Of a stretch of DNA of 7,012 bases, positions 1 through 6,138 are shown in pieces (within the stretch, counting starts at the first letter, position 1; each line of letters opens with the position of its first letter). Position numbers and translations under genes: made by a program. Location: the NCBI GenBank assembly GCA_003175865.1, contig PSRF01000309.1, positions 1 through 7,012 of the forward strand. The letters are read 5' to 3'. The notes below the pieces were generated by a model. It saw only the letters and a list, made by a program, of their open reading frames with translations, was not told the origin of the DNA and made no database searches. Source of the stretch: Blastocatellia bacterium (GTDB taxonomy: Bacteria; Acidobacteriota; Blastocatellia; Pyrinomonadales; Pyrinomonadaceae).

Positions 1-446
1 CTGGCAATACAGTTCAGCCAACGAGCGAAGTCTTCACCGGACTTGAAAAGAGTGTTCCATATCTCGGCGTTTTTCTGCGTGTGCTTGTCGGACTTGCAGC
101 AGTAGTGAGTGCGCTAGTTGTAATGCTTGCGATGTACACCACCATCACCGAACGAACGCGCGAAATTGGAATTCTCAAGGCGATGGGCGCATCGCGTGGC
201 TACATCATTGGGATCATCGAGAAAGAAGCAATACTTATCAGCGTGATTGGTCTTGTGGCTGGATTTGTCGCATCAGTTATCGTTGGTTTCTTCATTCATC
301 GCATCTACGGATTGATGTTCGAATTCAGCTGGACCTGGGCCGTTACAGCAGCTGTCATCGGATTGCTTGGCGGCGTGATTGGCGCGTTATATCCGGCAAT
401 GCGCGCCTCGAACCTAGATCCGGTGAATGCATTAGCCTATGAGTGA
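1..446 (+). CDS. ABC transporter permease, FtsX/MacB-type, C-terminal part (5' end outside window)
   Basis: This is the C-terminal part of an inner-membrane permease of the FtsX/MacB/LolC superfamily. These proteins pair with an ATPase subunit and drive export, lipoprotein release or mechanotransmission rather than classical import. The reading frame is open from base 3, giving 147 visible residues, and ends at TGA 444-446; the true start lies upstream of the window. A GTG at 81 is internal, because conserved-looking sequence continues in frame before it. Visible landmarks are a hydrophobic helix (about residues 27-48), the family motif TREIGILKAMGAS on the cytoplasmic side, a second helix with IGLVAGFVASVIVG, a third helix with GLLGGVIGALYPA, and the usual terminal R-A-S-x-x-x-P-x-x-A-L. 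This matches the last three transmembrane segments of the family. The cognate ATPase and the periplasmic domain are not in the window, so the substrate cannot be told. The family call is firm; a specific name is not justified. Confidence 0.9.
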   Translation, partial: GNTVQPTSEVFTGLEKSVPYLGVFLRVLVGLAAVVSALVVMLAMYTTITERTREIGILKAMGASRGYIIGIIEKEAILISVIGLVAGFVASVIVGFFIHRIYGLMFEFSWTWAVTAAVIGLLGGVIGALYPAMRASNLDPVNALAYE

Positions 447-554
447 TTTTGTCTGTTGTCAGTTGTCAGTTGATCATTGTCACTCGCCAGTTTTGAGTGA
501 CTCTCAACTATCGGCACAATGGCCTAACCACTGATAACGGAGAACTGACCAAAA
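447..554. repeat. Heptamer-based inverted repeat in convergent gap (copy 1)
   Basis: The gap between two convergent genes is almost entirely an imperfect inverted repeat. The left arm (447-472) and the reverse complement of the right arm (528-554) agree at about 22 of 26 positions; both begin TTTTG. The left arm is also a tandem array with period 7: five units from 450 to 484 (TGTCTGT, TGTCAGT, TGTCAGT, TGATCAT, TGTCACT). Inside lies a perfect 7-bp hairpin, GTCACTC (479-485) with GAGTGAC (495-501). Each strand could form a long stem with T- or A-rich flanks, so it may act as a bidirectional terminator for the permease and the membrane protein gene; that role is inference. A related copy lies at 5775-5895. 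Confidence 0.75.
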
Positions 555-556
555 AA

Positions 557-1606
557 CTAACCCTCAGCCGGTGTCCTCAGGGAGAATCCTTTCTTAACCA
601 GTAGAGCAACTCCAATCGCAGCCCAAAATAGGTCGCGTGCTTTGCGTACGATCGCTAACGTGACTCCAATGGCTGTCGTGAATCCAAGCACTTTCGAAAG
701 CATTCCCGTTCCTGCCTCGTCTACTCCGGTTCTTAGCGGTACAAACTTGAACGCAACGTTGATGATGCGATTGACAGATTCCAAAATGAAGGCCGTAAGC
801 AGAGTCGGTGCTACAGGGCTGATATAACTGAGCGTGGCGTAGATCTCCACAATACCCGCAAGATGGAACATGATCTCGAGTGCAAAGATCGCGATGAAAC
901 TTTGCTGGTTTCGTCGGTAAAAACCATAGATGCGATCTTCGAGCAACTGTGCTCGAGGCATCATCTTCTTGGTCCATCCGCGAGCGATATTGCGATTGCC
1001 AAGAATTTTCAAGCCACCGCTCAGGAAGTCCCATTGTTTGCGGATGAAGAAATAGATCAACGGTGCTACCACCAACGTTGCAACGAGTGCTCCGATGCTC
1101 GCGTACCTCAACGCTTTTGGTACTGAGAAACTCAGCAAAAGAGTTGCGGTTCCAGAAAAAATAAAAAGTGCAACCGACAAACTGTAAAAGATGTTTTCAA
1201 CTGCTAGTGCAGAGAGTCCGACAATCAATGGCAGCCGATCGCGTACAAAGACAGCCTTCGACGGTTCACTTACAGCGATACTCGCCAGTGGAATAATGCT
1301 GCCAAGCGCGTCACCCATGAGCCGTGCCGCGAATGCATCACGGAACCGAAGTTTGTGTGGGGCTTCGACGCATTTGATCCAGGCAAGTGAGCGAACGGAG
1401 TGTCGAACACTTGAGATGACAATGATGAGCAGAAACCCAGCGCCGAGTCGCCGGATGCCGGAAATGATTTCGTCGAGGCCAGCTTTTCTGACTAAGTAAG
1501 CAAAAAGAAGAAGTCCGAGGAGGCCGAAAATAATACCGAGTGGCGCAAATCTCCGACTGCTGGACTTTGTCTCGCTGACGCGAACTTGTGAGTCTTCAGT
1601 TTGCAT
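557..1606 (-). CDS. UPF0104 / lysylphosphatidylglycerol synthase TM-like (flippase-like) membrane protein
   Basis: A 349-residue integral membrane protein of the flippase-like UPF0104 family, related to the transmembrane half of MprF and to HpnL/AglD-type proteins. Family members are linked to translocation or modification of lipids, glycolipids or hopanoids in the cytoplasmic membrane. About eight hydrophobic segments are visible (roughly residues 22-38, 55-69, 126-150, 168-187, 235-262, 265-285, 305-320, 326-338) after a short charged, Ser-rich cytoplasmic N-terminus. Conserved-looking polar positions between helices include the segment with AVSEPSKAV (about 111-119) and VDEAGTGML (about 295-303), where the family usually has Gly-Glu-type motifs. 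The length is normal for the family and no catalytic MprF synthase domain is attached. The ATG at 1604-1606 has no clear Shine-Dalgarno site. It converges on the permease and diverges from the acyl-CoA dehydrogenase operon, so context gives no substrate clue. The family is likely; the substrate is unknown. Confidence 0.82.
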   Translation of the reverse strand: MQTEDSQVRVSETKSSSRRFAPLGIIFGLLGLLLFAYLVRKAGLDEIISGIRRLGAGFLLIIVISSVRHSVRSLAWIKCVEAPHKLRFRDAFAARLMGDALGSIIPLASIAVSEPSKAVFVRDRLPLIVGLSALAVENIFYSLSVALFIFSGTATLLLSFSVPKALRYASIGALVATLVVAPLIYFFIRKQWDFLSGGLKILGNRNIARGWTKKMMPRAQLLEDRIYGFYRRNQQSFIAIFALEIMFHLAGIVEIYATLSYISPVAPTLLTAFILESVNRIINVAFKFVPLRTGVDEAGTGMLSKVLGFTTAIGVTLAIVRKARDLFWAAIGVALLVKKGFSLRTPAEG

Positions 1607-1708
1607 CGCGCTACGTTAGCATAACGGTCTGATCTGAGGGCAATGCCCGTGCCTATCGCTTGCCGCAACGTTAAAGTCGCCGCATGGTTCTCGTTTTCTA
1701 GAGATGTG

Positions 1709-1891
1709 ATACGCCGAAGGCGTTCGCTAATTTCAGCCCATGGACTTCTACCCCCGGTGTGGGACGCAGAGGCTTTGTAATCGCTACCCGATGGCGTTGG
1801 ACAACACCTTCGGTGAAAATTAAGAACGGGTCATTCTCCTTTCCCAGGGTAGAAACGCTGGGGCTGAGATTAGCGAATACCTTCAGCGTAT
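1709..1891. repeat. 183-bp palindromic element with 31-nt imperfect terminal inverted repeats
   Basis: The left end (1709-1739) and the reverse complement of the right end (1861-1891) match at 27 of 31 positions. Both carry TTCGCTAAT and end in TCAGCCC. Two of the four differences would still pair as G-U in RNA. Complementarity resumes inside: TTCTACCCC at about 1747-1755 on the left mirrors the complement of GGGTAGAA at 1848-1855 on the right. The centre has no convincing reading frame and no transposase. It may be a MITE-like or REP/BIME-like intergenic element, or a structured RNA. It lies in the divergent gap between the membrane protein and the acyl-CoA dehydrogenase. Confidence 0.7.
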
Positions 1892-1913
1892 GAGGGGACC
1901 GCTCTGCCAGGCC

Positions 1914-1957
1914 GATTTGGGTAGCGGCAACCGCCCGAATCCTGCTTTTGCCTTTTT
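1914..1957 (+). terminator. Terminator-like hairpin plus T tract
   Basis: GATTTGGG (1914-1921) pairs with CCCGAATC (1934-1941), with one U-G pair. CGG (1925-1927) pairs with CCG (1931-1933) around a CAA loop, leaving a 3-nt bulge TAG at 1922-1924. A T-rich run follows (TTTT at 1946-1949 and TTTTT at 1953-1957). On the plus strand this resembles an intrinsic terminator, although the T tract is interrupted and starts a few bases after the stem. No plus-strand gene lies upstream within the gap, so it would end either a transcript of the 183-bp element or read-through. Confidence 0.4.
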
Positions 1958-1977
1958 AGATTTGCCTTGATTATGAT
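1948..1977 (+). promoter_or_regulatory. Possible sigma70-type promoter for the acyl-CoA dehydrogenase operon
   Basis: TTGCCT (1948-1953; 4 of 6 to the -35 consensus) and TATGAT (1972-1977; 5 of 6 to the -10 consensus) are 18 bp apart. They would place a transcription start near 1984 and a leader of roughly 33 nt before the ATG at 2017. It directly follows the terminator-like hairpin. This is a pattern match only. Confidence 0.38.
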
Positions 1978-2016
1978 GCATCGTTCAACTCCACTTCTTA
2001 GCCGAATTTATAAGAT

Positions 2017-3201
2017 ATGAGCCAATCGCAAATAGCTATGGAATCGATTTCAAATTTACCCCTAACAAAGCTTTCTGAAGATGAACAGATGTTTCGATCG
2101 AGTGTGCGCGAGTTTGCCGAAGGTGAACTAAGGCCACGCGTCGAACACATGGATGAAGTCGCTAAAATGGATCCCGCCATCATTCAGCAGTGCTTTCAGC
2201 TGGGTCTGATGGGGATCGAAACACCTGAACAGTACGGTGGTGCAGGCACCAGTTTTTTCAACGCGATCCTGGCGGTAGAAGAACTCTCTCGAGTTGATGC
2301 CTCAGTCGGCGTACTCGTTGACGTCCAAAACACACTTGTTAACAACGCACTCAATCGCTGGGGAAGTGAAGAACAAAAGCAGAAGTATCTAACCAGACTT
2401 GCCGTGGACCATGTCGGGGCGTATGCGCTCAGTGAACCGAGTTCGGGTTCCGACGCGTTTGCGCTGCAAACGCGCGTTGTTGATAAAGGTGACCACTATC
2501 TGATTAATGGTCGGAAACTCTGGATCACAAACGGAATCGAAGCTGAAATATTTGTGCTCTTCGCGAACATAAAGCCGGAGGCTGGCTATCGGGGCATCAC
2601 AGCATTTGTGGTCGAGAAGAGCTTTCCAGGTTTCTCAGTCGGCAAAAAAGAAAACAAACTTGGAATTCGTGCTTCATCGACAGTCGAGTTGATTCTCGAA
2701 GACTGTCGCGTGCCGAAAGAAAATGTTCTTGGCGAGGTCGGCAAGGGTTACAAGATTTCGATCGAAACATTAAACGAAGGTCGCATTGGGATTGGCGCAC
2801 AAATGATAGGTATTGCCGCCGGCGCACTCGAATGTGCCATCTCCTACACAGGTGAGCGACAACAATTCGGGAAGCCGATCAATCAGTTCCAGGGCGTCCA
2901 GTTTCAACTAGCTGAAATGGCAACCGAGTTGGAAGCCGCACGGCTACTTGTTTACAACGCTGCGCGAATGAAGGATGCAGGTCTTAACTTCGTCAAAGAG
3001 GCCGCGATGGCCAAACTTTATTCATCCCGAGTAGCTGAAAGAGTAACCTCAAAGGCAATCGACCTCTATGGTGGTTATGGATACGTCAAAGACTATCCTG
3101 TGGAGAAGTACTGGCGTGATTCCAAGATTGGTGCGATCTACGAAGGAACGTCGAACATGCAGTTGCAAACCATCGCTAAGTTATTGATAGGGGGCAAGTG
3201 A
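2017..3201 (+). CDS. Short/branched-chain acyl-CoA dehydrogenase (ACADSB-like)
   Basis: A 394-residue FAD enzyme that introduces the alpha-beta double bond into a short, probably branched acyl-CoA and passes electrons to ETF. The usual three domains are present: N-terminal helical (about 19-130), middle beta (about 135-228) and C-terminal helical (about 241-390). Signature 1 is ALSEPSSGSDAFA (137-149). Signature 2 runs from D349 to D368 with GGYG. The FAD-contacting ERQQFG lies at 280-285. The catalytic base is predicted as Glu376 in IYEGTSN, the short/medium/branched-chain position. From memory, VDASVGVL, QNTLVNN, ENKLGIRASST, LNEGRIGI and KDYPVEKY align closely with human ACADSB (2-methylbutyryl-CoA dehydrogenase). 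The neighbouring branched-chain oxoacid dehydrogenase E1 supports a valine/isoleucine-type substrate, but butyryl-CoA cannot be excluded. The start at 2017 is taken as the longest; an in-frame ATG at 2038 (codon 8) is also possible, since neither has a good Shine-Dalgarno site and homology begins near residue 15. First gene of the operon. Confidence 0.93.
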   Translation: MSQSQIAMESISNLPLTKLSEDEQMFRSSVREFAEGELRPRVEHMDEVAKMDPAIIQQCFQLGLMGIETPEQYGGAGTSFFNAILAVEELSRVDASVGVLVDVQNTLVNNALNRWGSEEQKQKYLTRLAVDHVGAYALSEPSSGSDAFALQTRVVDKGDHYLINGRKLWITNGIEAEIFVLFANIKPEAGYRGITAFVVEKSFPGFSVGKKENKLGIRASSTVELILEDCRVPKENVLGEVGKGYKISIETLNEGRIGIGAQMIGIAAGALECAISYTGERQQFGKPINQFQGVQFQLAEMATELEAARLLVYNAARMKDAGLNFVKEAAMAKLYSSRVAERVTSKAIDLYGGYGYVKDYPVEKYWRDSKIGAIYEGTSNMQLQTIAKLLIGGK

Positions 3202-3208
3202 TCAGAGT

Positions 3209-3526
3209 ATGAGCGTCTCGCGTATTGAGATTTTTAAACAGATGTTGGCCAATGATCCCAACAACACGAGTGTTCTGTTCGGTCTTGCGAAGGAGTATGA
3301 GAAGGCAGGTCTGGAGAACGAACTCATCGAGGTACTCGGTCGCTATCTTGAAAATTCTGATGATGAGGGAAATGCGTTTGGCATGTTAGCTGGCGCTTAC
3401 GAGCGAACTGGTCAGCGAGACAAAGCGCGCGATGCTTATCAACGTGGCATCGAAACAGCTCAGCGACACGGACATCCAGGAATGGCCGAAGAGTATCGCA
3501 TGACCCTGGTTAGCAATTATGAATGA
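3209..3526 (+). CDS. Small tetratricopeptide repeat protein
   Basis: A 105-residue soluble protein made of helical TPR-type repeats, with no signal peptide, membrane segment or enzymatic domain. After an N-terminal helix (about 5-15), one repeat covers about 18-50 ([14 protein letters not shown]...[10 protein letters not shown]). A second covers about 54-87 with the classic pattern [20 protein letters not shown] final helix with MAEEYRMTL follows. TPRs bind proteins or peptides, so a scaffold or chaperone role is possible, but no partner can be read from sequence. It begins 7 nt after the acyl-CoA dehydrogenase stop, and its last 8 nt overlap the E1 start. It is therefore almost certainly co-transcribed and probably translationally coupled to E1. 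No good Shine-Dalgarno site is present; a run of five G (3190-3194) lies rather far upstream. The fold is confident, the function unknown. Confidence 0.88.
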   Translation: MSVSRIEIFKQMLANDPNNTSVLFGLAKEYEKAGLENELIEVLGRYLENSDDEGNAFGMLAGAYERTGQRDKARDAYQRGIETAQRHGHPGMAEEYRMTLVSNYE

Positions 3527-5774
3527 AACAAAAGTTCTGAAGTTGGTGAGAAAGACAGAATCTGCTGAGACTGTCGTCGAGACACCGCAAACGGAGTTGA
3601 CTCAAGCGACCGGAGCAAAGCCGGCTCCAGTTCGAACAGAGTCTCAACCTAAACCGCTACGACCAACTGTTTCCGACAACGGACGGTCTCTTCCCGATCG
3701 CAAAGTCTTGCTCGAGATGTATCGCACGATGTACTTGTCGCGACGTCTCGACGATAGAGAAATTCAACTCAAGGGTCAGAACAAGATCTATTTCCAAATC
3801 AGCGGCGCCGGACATGAAGCCATCCTGACTGCAGCCGGCATTGTATTGAAGCCTGGATACGATTGGTTCTATCCGTACTATCGCGATCGCGCGCTTTGCT
3901 TACAATTGGGAATGACCGCTTACGAGCAACTCCTCGCCGCTGTGGGTGCGGAGGACGATCCAAACTCACATGGTCGTCAAATGCCTTCTCACTGGGGACA
4001 CCGGCGACTGAACATCGTTTCGCAGTCTTCCCCTACGGGTACGCAATTGCTGCAGGCAGTCGGATGTGCGGAAGCGGAATATCGCGTCAGTCTGATCCAT
4101 GACTTACAAAAGCGCGTCCATGGATTTCACCACGATGAAGTGACATACGTCTCGCTTGGTGATGGCACAACCAGCGAGGGCGAATTCTGGGAAGCGCTGA
4201 ACACTGCTTCAAATCTAAAGCTGCCCGTTGTGTTTTTGCTCGAAGATAATGGATACGCGATTAGTGTTCCTGTTGAGGTGCAAACTGCTGGCGGAAATGC
4301 ATCAAAGTTAATTGAAAACTTCCCGTCGTTGTATGTGCAGCGTTGTGATGGAACCGACCCAATTGAATCACTTGAAACAATGCGGCGAGCGGTTGATTAC
4401 TGCCGCGCTCGCAAAGGACCAGCGTTCGTGCACGCGAAAGTAATTCGCCCTTATTCGCACTCGTTGTCTGATGACGAGAAGCTGTATAGACCCGATGAGG
4501 AACGTCAGAGCGACGCCGAACGCGATCCGGTGAAAAGGTTTGGCGCGTGGTTGATTGATCTGAAGATAATCGATCAGAACGGGCTCCAGGAAATCAAAGA
4601 CACAGTTGATCGTGAAGTCGCGGAAGCGGCTGACCGTGCGCTCCACAGCTCTATGCCTAAAGGAGACACTGCGACGAAATACGTGTTCTCCCCGACCGTC
4701 GATCCCACTTCCAAGGAGTTTGACACTGAACAGAATGCGAGCCTCGCTGGTAACACCGGCACGATGGTCGATTTGATCAATCGCTGTCTGCACACAGAAA
4801 TGGCTCGAGATTCCCGCATCATCGTCTTTGGCGAAGATGTCGCTGATTGCTCGCGAGAGCAATACTTGAACAGTGTTAAAGGGAAAGGCGGTGTGTTCAA
4901 AGTTACTGCTAACCTGCAACGGAAATTCGGCAGCGCTCGCGTGTTCAACTCACCGTTGGCCGAAGCGAACATCGTTGGTAGGGCAATAGGAATGGCGACT
5001 CGTGGGTTGAAGCCTGTCGTCGAGATTCAGTTCTTCGACTACATTTGGCCAGCAATGCATCAGATCCGGAACGAACTCGCCTTGTTGCGTTGGCGTTCAG
5101 GCAACGAGTGGAAAGCTCCGGTGGTGATTCGCGTGCCGGTTGGTGGTTATCTCAAAGGGGGCGCCGTTTATCACTCACAGTCGGGTGTCTCGACGTTTAC
5201 ACAAATCCCCGGCCTGCGTGTCATCTATCCATCGAACGCACTTGATGCGAACGGTCTCTTGCGCACCTCAATAAGATGTGACGACCCAGTGCTGTTTCTA
5301 GAGCATAAACATCTCTATCGACAGGCGTACAACAAGTCGCAGTATCCCCCAGACAACTTCATGATTCCGTTCGGCAAAGCAAAGACAGTTCGACCAGGCA
5401 CGGATGTCACCATCATTACTTACGGTGCGCTCGTACAACGTTCGATTGTCGCTGCCAAGCAGATGCAGCAGGAAGGCATCAGTGTTGAGGTCATTGACCT
5501 GCGCAGCTTGGTGCCATACGACTGGAATGCGATCAGCGAGAGTGTTAGGAAGACAAATCGTGTGATCGTCGTACATGAAGATCCGCTGTCGTTTGGTTAT
5601 GGCGCCGAACTGGCGGCGCGAATTAGTGACGAACTTTTTGAATACCTCGACGCTCCCGTCCGCCGCGTGTGTGCGCTCGACACGTTCGTTGGTTATGCGC
5701 CGACTCTGGAAGATGCGATCCTGCCTCAGCCTTCAGACGTCGCGAGAGCGATCATGGAGTTACATCATTACTAA
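3519..5774 (+). CDS. Fused branched-chain 2-oxoacid dehydrogenase E1, alpha-beta (thiamine diphosphate dependent)
   Basis: A single 751-residue chain joining both E1 subunits of a 2-oxoacid dehydrogenase complex. E1 decarboxylates the oxoacid on thiamine diphosphate and acylates the lipoyl group of E2. Residues 1-60 are a Pro/Thr/Glu-rich, probably disordered leader. The alpha part (about 65-365) has the ThDP/Mg motif from GDG (214-216) to EDN (242-244). It also has [23 protein letters not shown], and a loop with HSLSDDE (314-320) like the HSTSDD loop of BCKDHA, so His314 is the likely catalytic histidine. After a linker (about 380-410), the beta part (about 412-751) has FGEDVA (437-442), [21 protein letters not shown] (552-560), a C-terminal transketolase domain with ITYGALV and VVHEDP, and the closing PTLEDAILP. 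Separate alpha and beta genes are more common; no stop or frameshift separates them here. The SDD loop and the branched-chain acyl-CoA dehydrogenase upstream favour branched substrates over pyruvate or acetoin. E2 and E3 are not in the window. The start overlaps the TPR gene and has no Shine-Dalgarno site, so coupling is likely. Confidence 0.93.
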   Translation: MNETKVLKLVRKTESAETVVETPQTELTQATGAKPAPVRTESQPKPLRPTVSDNGRSLPDRKVLLEMYRTMYLSRRLDDREIQLKGQNKIYFQISGAGHEAILTAAGIVLKPGYDWFYPYYRDRALCLQLGMTAYEQLLAAVGAEDDPNSHGRQMPSHWGHRRLNIVSQSSPTGTQLLQAVGCAEAEYRVSLIHDLQKRVHGFHHDEVTYVSLGDGTTSEGEFWEALNTASNLKLPVVFLLEDNGYAISVPVEVQTAGGNASKLIENFPSLYVQRCDGTDPIESLETMRRAVDYCRARKGPAFVHAKVIRPYSHSLSDDEKLYRPDEERQSDAERDPVKRFGAWLIDLKIIDQNGLQEIKDTVDREVAEAADRALHSSMPKGDTATKYVFSPTVDPTSKEFDTEQNASLAGNTGTMVDLINRCLHTEMARDSRIIVFGEDVADCSREQYLNSVKGKGGVFKVTANLQRKFGSARVFNSPLAEANIVGRAIGMATRGLKPVVEIQFFDYIWPAMHQIRNELALLRWRSGNEWKAPVVIRVPVGGYLKGGAVYHSQSGVSTFTQIPGLRVIYPSNALDANGLLRTSIRCDDPVLFLEHKHLYRQAYNKSQYPPDNFMIPFGKAKTVRPGTDVTIITYGALVQRSIVAAKQMQQEGISVEVIDLRSLVPYDWNAISESVRKTNRVIVVHEDPLSFGYGAELAARISDELFEYLDAPVRRVCALDTFVGYAPTLEDAILPQPSDVARAIMELHHY

Positions 5775-5895
5775 ACTACGTTTGTCTGTCCGTTTTCAGT
5801 TGTTAGTGGGTGGATAAGTCGATAAGAGATGGCGCCCGTTTGGGAGGATCGACTAACAACGGACAACGAACAACTGACAACGGACAAACGATAGT
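5775..5895. repeat. Heptamer-based inverted repeat after E1 (copy 2)
   Basis: Directly after the E1 stop codon there is a 121-bp imperfect inverted repeat. The left arm (5775-5807) matches the reverse complement of the right arm (5866-5895) over ACTA, CGTTTGTC, CGTT and TCAGTTGTT, with a 4-nt insertion. An inner pair AGTCGAT (5817-5823) and ATCGACT (5848-5854) extends the fold. The right side is a clean period-7 array, 5854-5888: TAACAAC, GGACAAC, GAACAAC, TGACAAC, GGACAAA. It is the same family as 447-554; both left arms contain TTTGTCTGT and a TCAGTTG heptamer. It may terminate the operon, but there is no good T tract after the right arm. Confidence 0.75.
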
Positions 5896-6138
5896 TTGAT
5901 ACATACGTGTATCGTTCCACGTCGCCCGATATCCGACCGCCTTTAGTTCACTTTCGAACCACACGCAAATTCTTCGTTCAAAGTAGCAGAAAGGTTCGCG
6001 ATTAATACACTCCTACGGTAGTCCTCCCTTGGGCATAACGCTTGCCAAAACATTCAATGAATTCACAGAAGCGTCTACCCGACATCATCCCCCTGCTTCG
6101 ACAACTAATCGCGATTAATTACAGAGGGAGGTACAAAG
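5896..6138 (+). promoter_or_regulatory. Upstream region of the secreted-protein gene with small palindromes and a repeated site
   Basis: No gene is visible in this 243-bp stretch. It holds GATACA-TACG-TGTATC (5898-5913, a 6-bp inverted repeat). It also holds an exact 11-nt direct repeat TCGCGATTAAT at 5996-6006 and 6109-6119; the second copy sits in the perfect 12-bp palindrome TAATCGCGATTA (6106-6117). A small symmetric site ATTCA-A-TGAAT lies at 6052-6062. The leader of the downstream gene must start here, but I find no convincing -35/-10 pair; TTCAAA (5977-5982) with ATTAAT (6001-6006) is only a weak candidate. These may be operator sites, by inference. Confidence 0.35.
6127..6132 (+). promoter_or_regulatory. 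Strong Shine-Dalgarno site GGAGGT
   Basis: GGAGGT lies 6 nt before the ATG at 6139, ideal spacing for the anti-SD end of 16S rRNA. It fixes the start of the secreted-protein gene. It is the only clear Shine-Dalgarno site in front of any gene in the window. Confidence 0.85.

Noticed and set aside
81..446. A separate 121-residue protein starting at GTG 81
   Set aside because: The frame is open back to base 3 and the upstream residues continue the permease. GTG 81 falls just inside the first visible transmembrane helix.
594..1499. Open frames opposite or overlapping the flippase-like gene (594-1034 minus; 642-827, 863-1126 and 1191-1499 plus)
   Set aside because: The 349-residue frame shows transmembrane periodicity and family motifs. 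The others are shadows with unordered composition and no start signals.
1638..1648. GGGC-AAT-GCCC mini-hairpin in the leader of the minus-strand membrane gene
   Set aside because: A 4-bp stem is too short to claim a terminator or regulator in a sequence of this composition.
1709..1891. Complete insertion sequence
   Set aside because: Terminal inverted repeats exist, but 183 bp cannot encode a transposase and no frame is seen. At most it is a non-autonomous element.
1892..1960. tRNA gene suggested by a GC-rich hairpin and CGAATCC-like string
   Set aside because: No acceptor pairing, D-arm or anticodon arm of proper geometry can be drawn; a single bulged hairpin explains the signal better.
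4368..4972. Two long minus-strand open frames (183 and 132 codons) opposite the E1 gene
   Set aside because: They lie fully antisense to conserved E1 coding sequence. Their translations show no recognisable motif and have composition typical of antisense shadows.
5854..5888. CRISPR array in the tandem heptamers
   Set aside because: Units are 7 nt, contiguous and without spacers; no cas gene is present.
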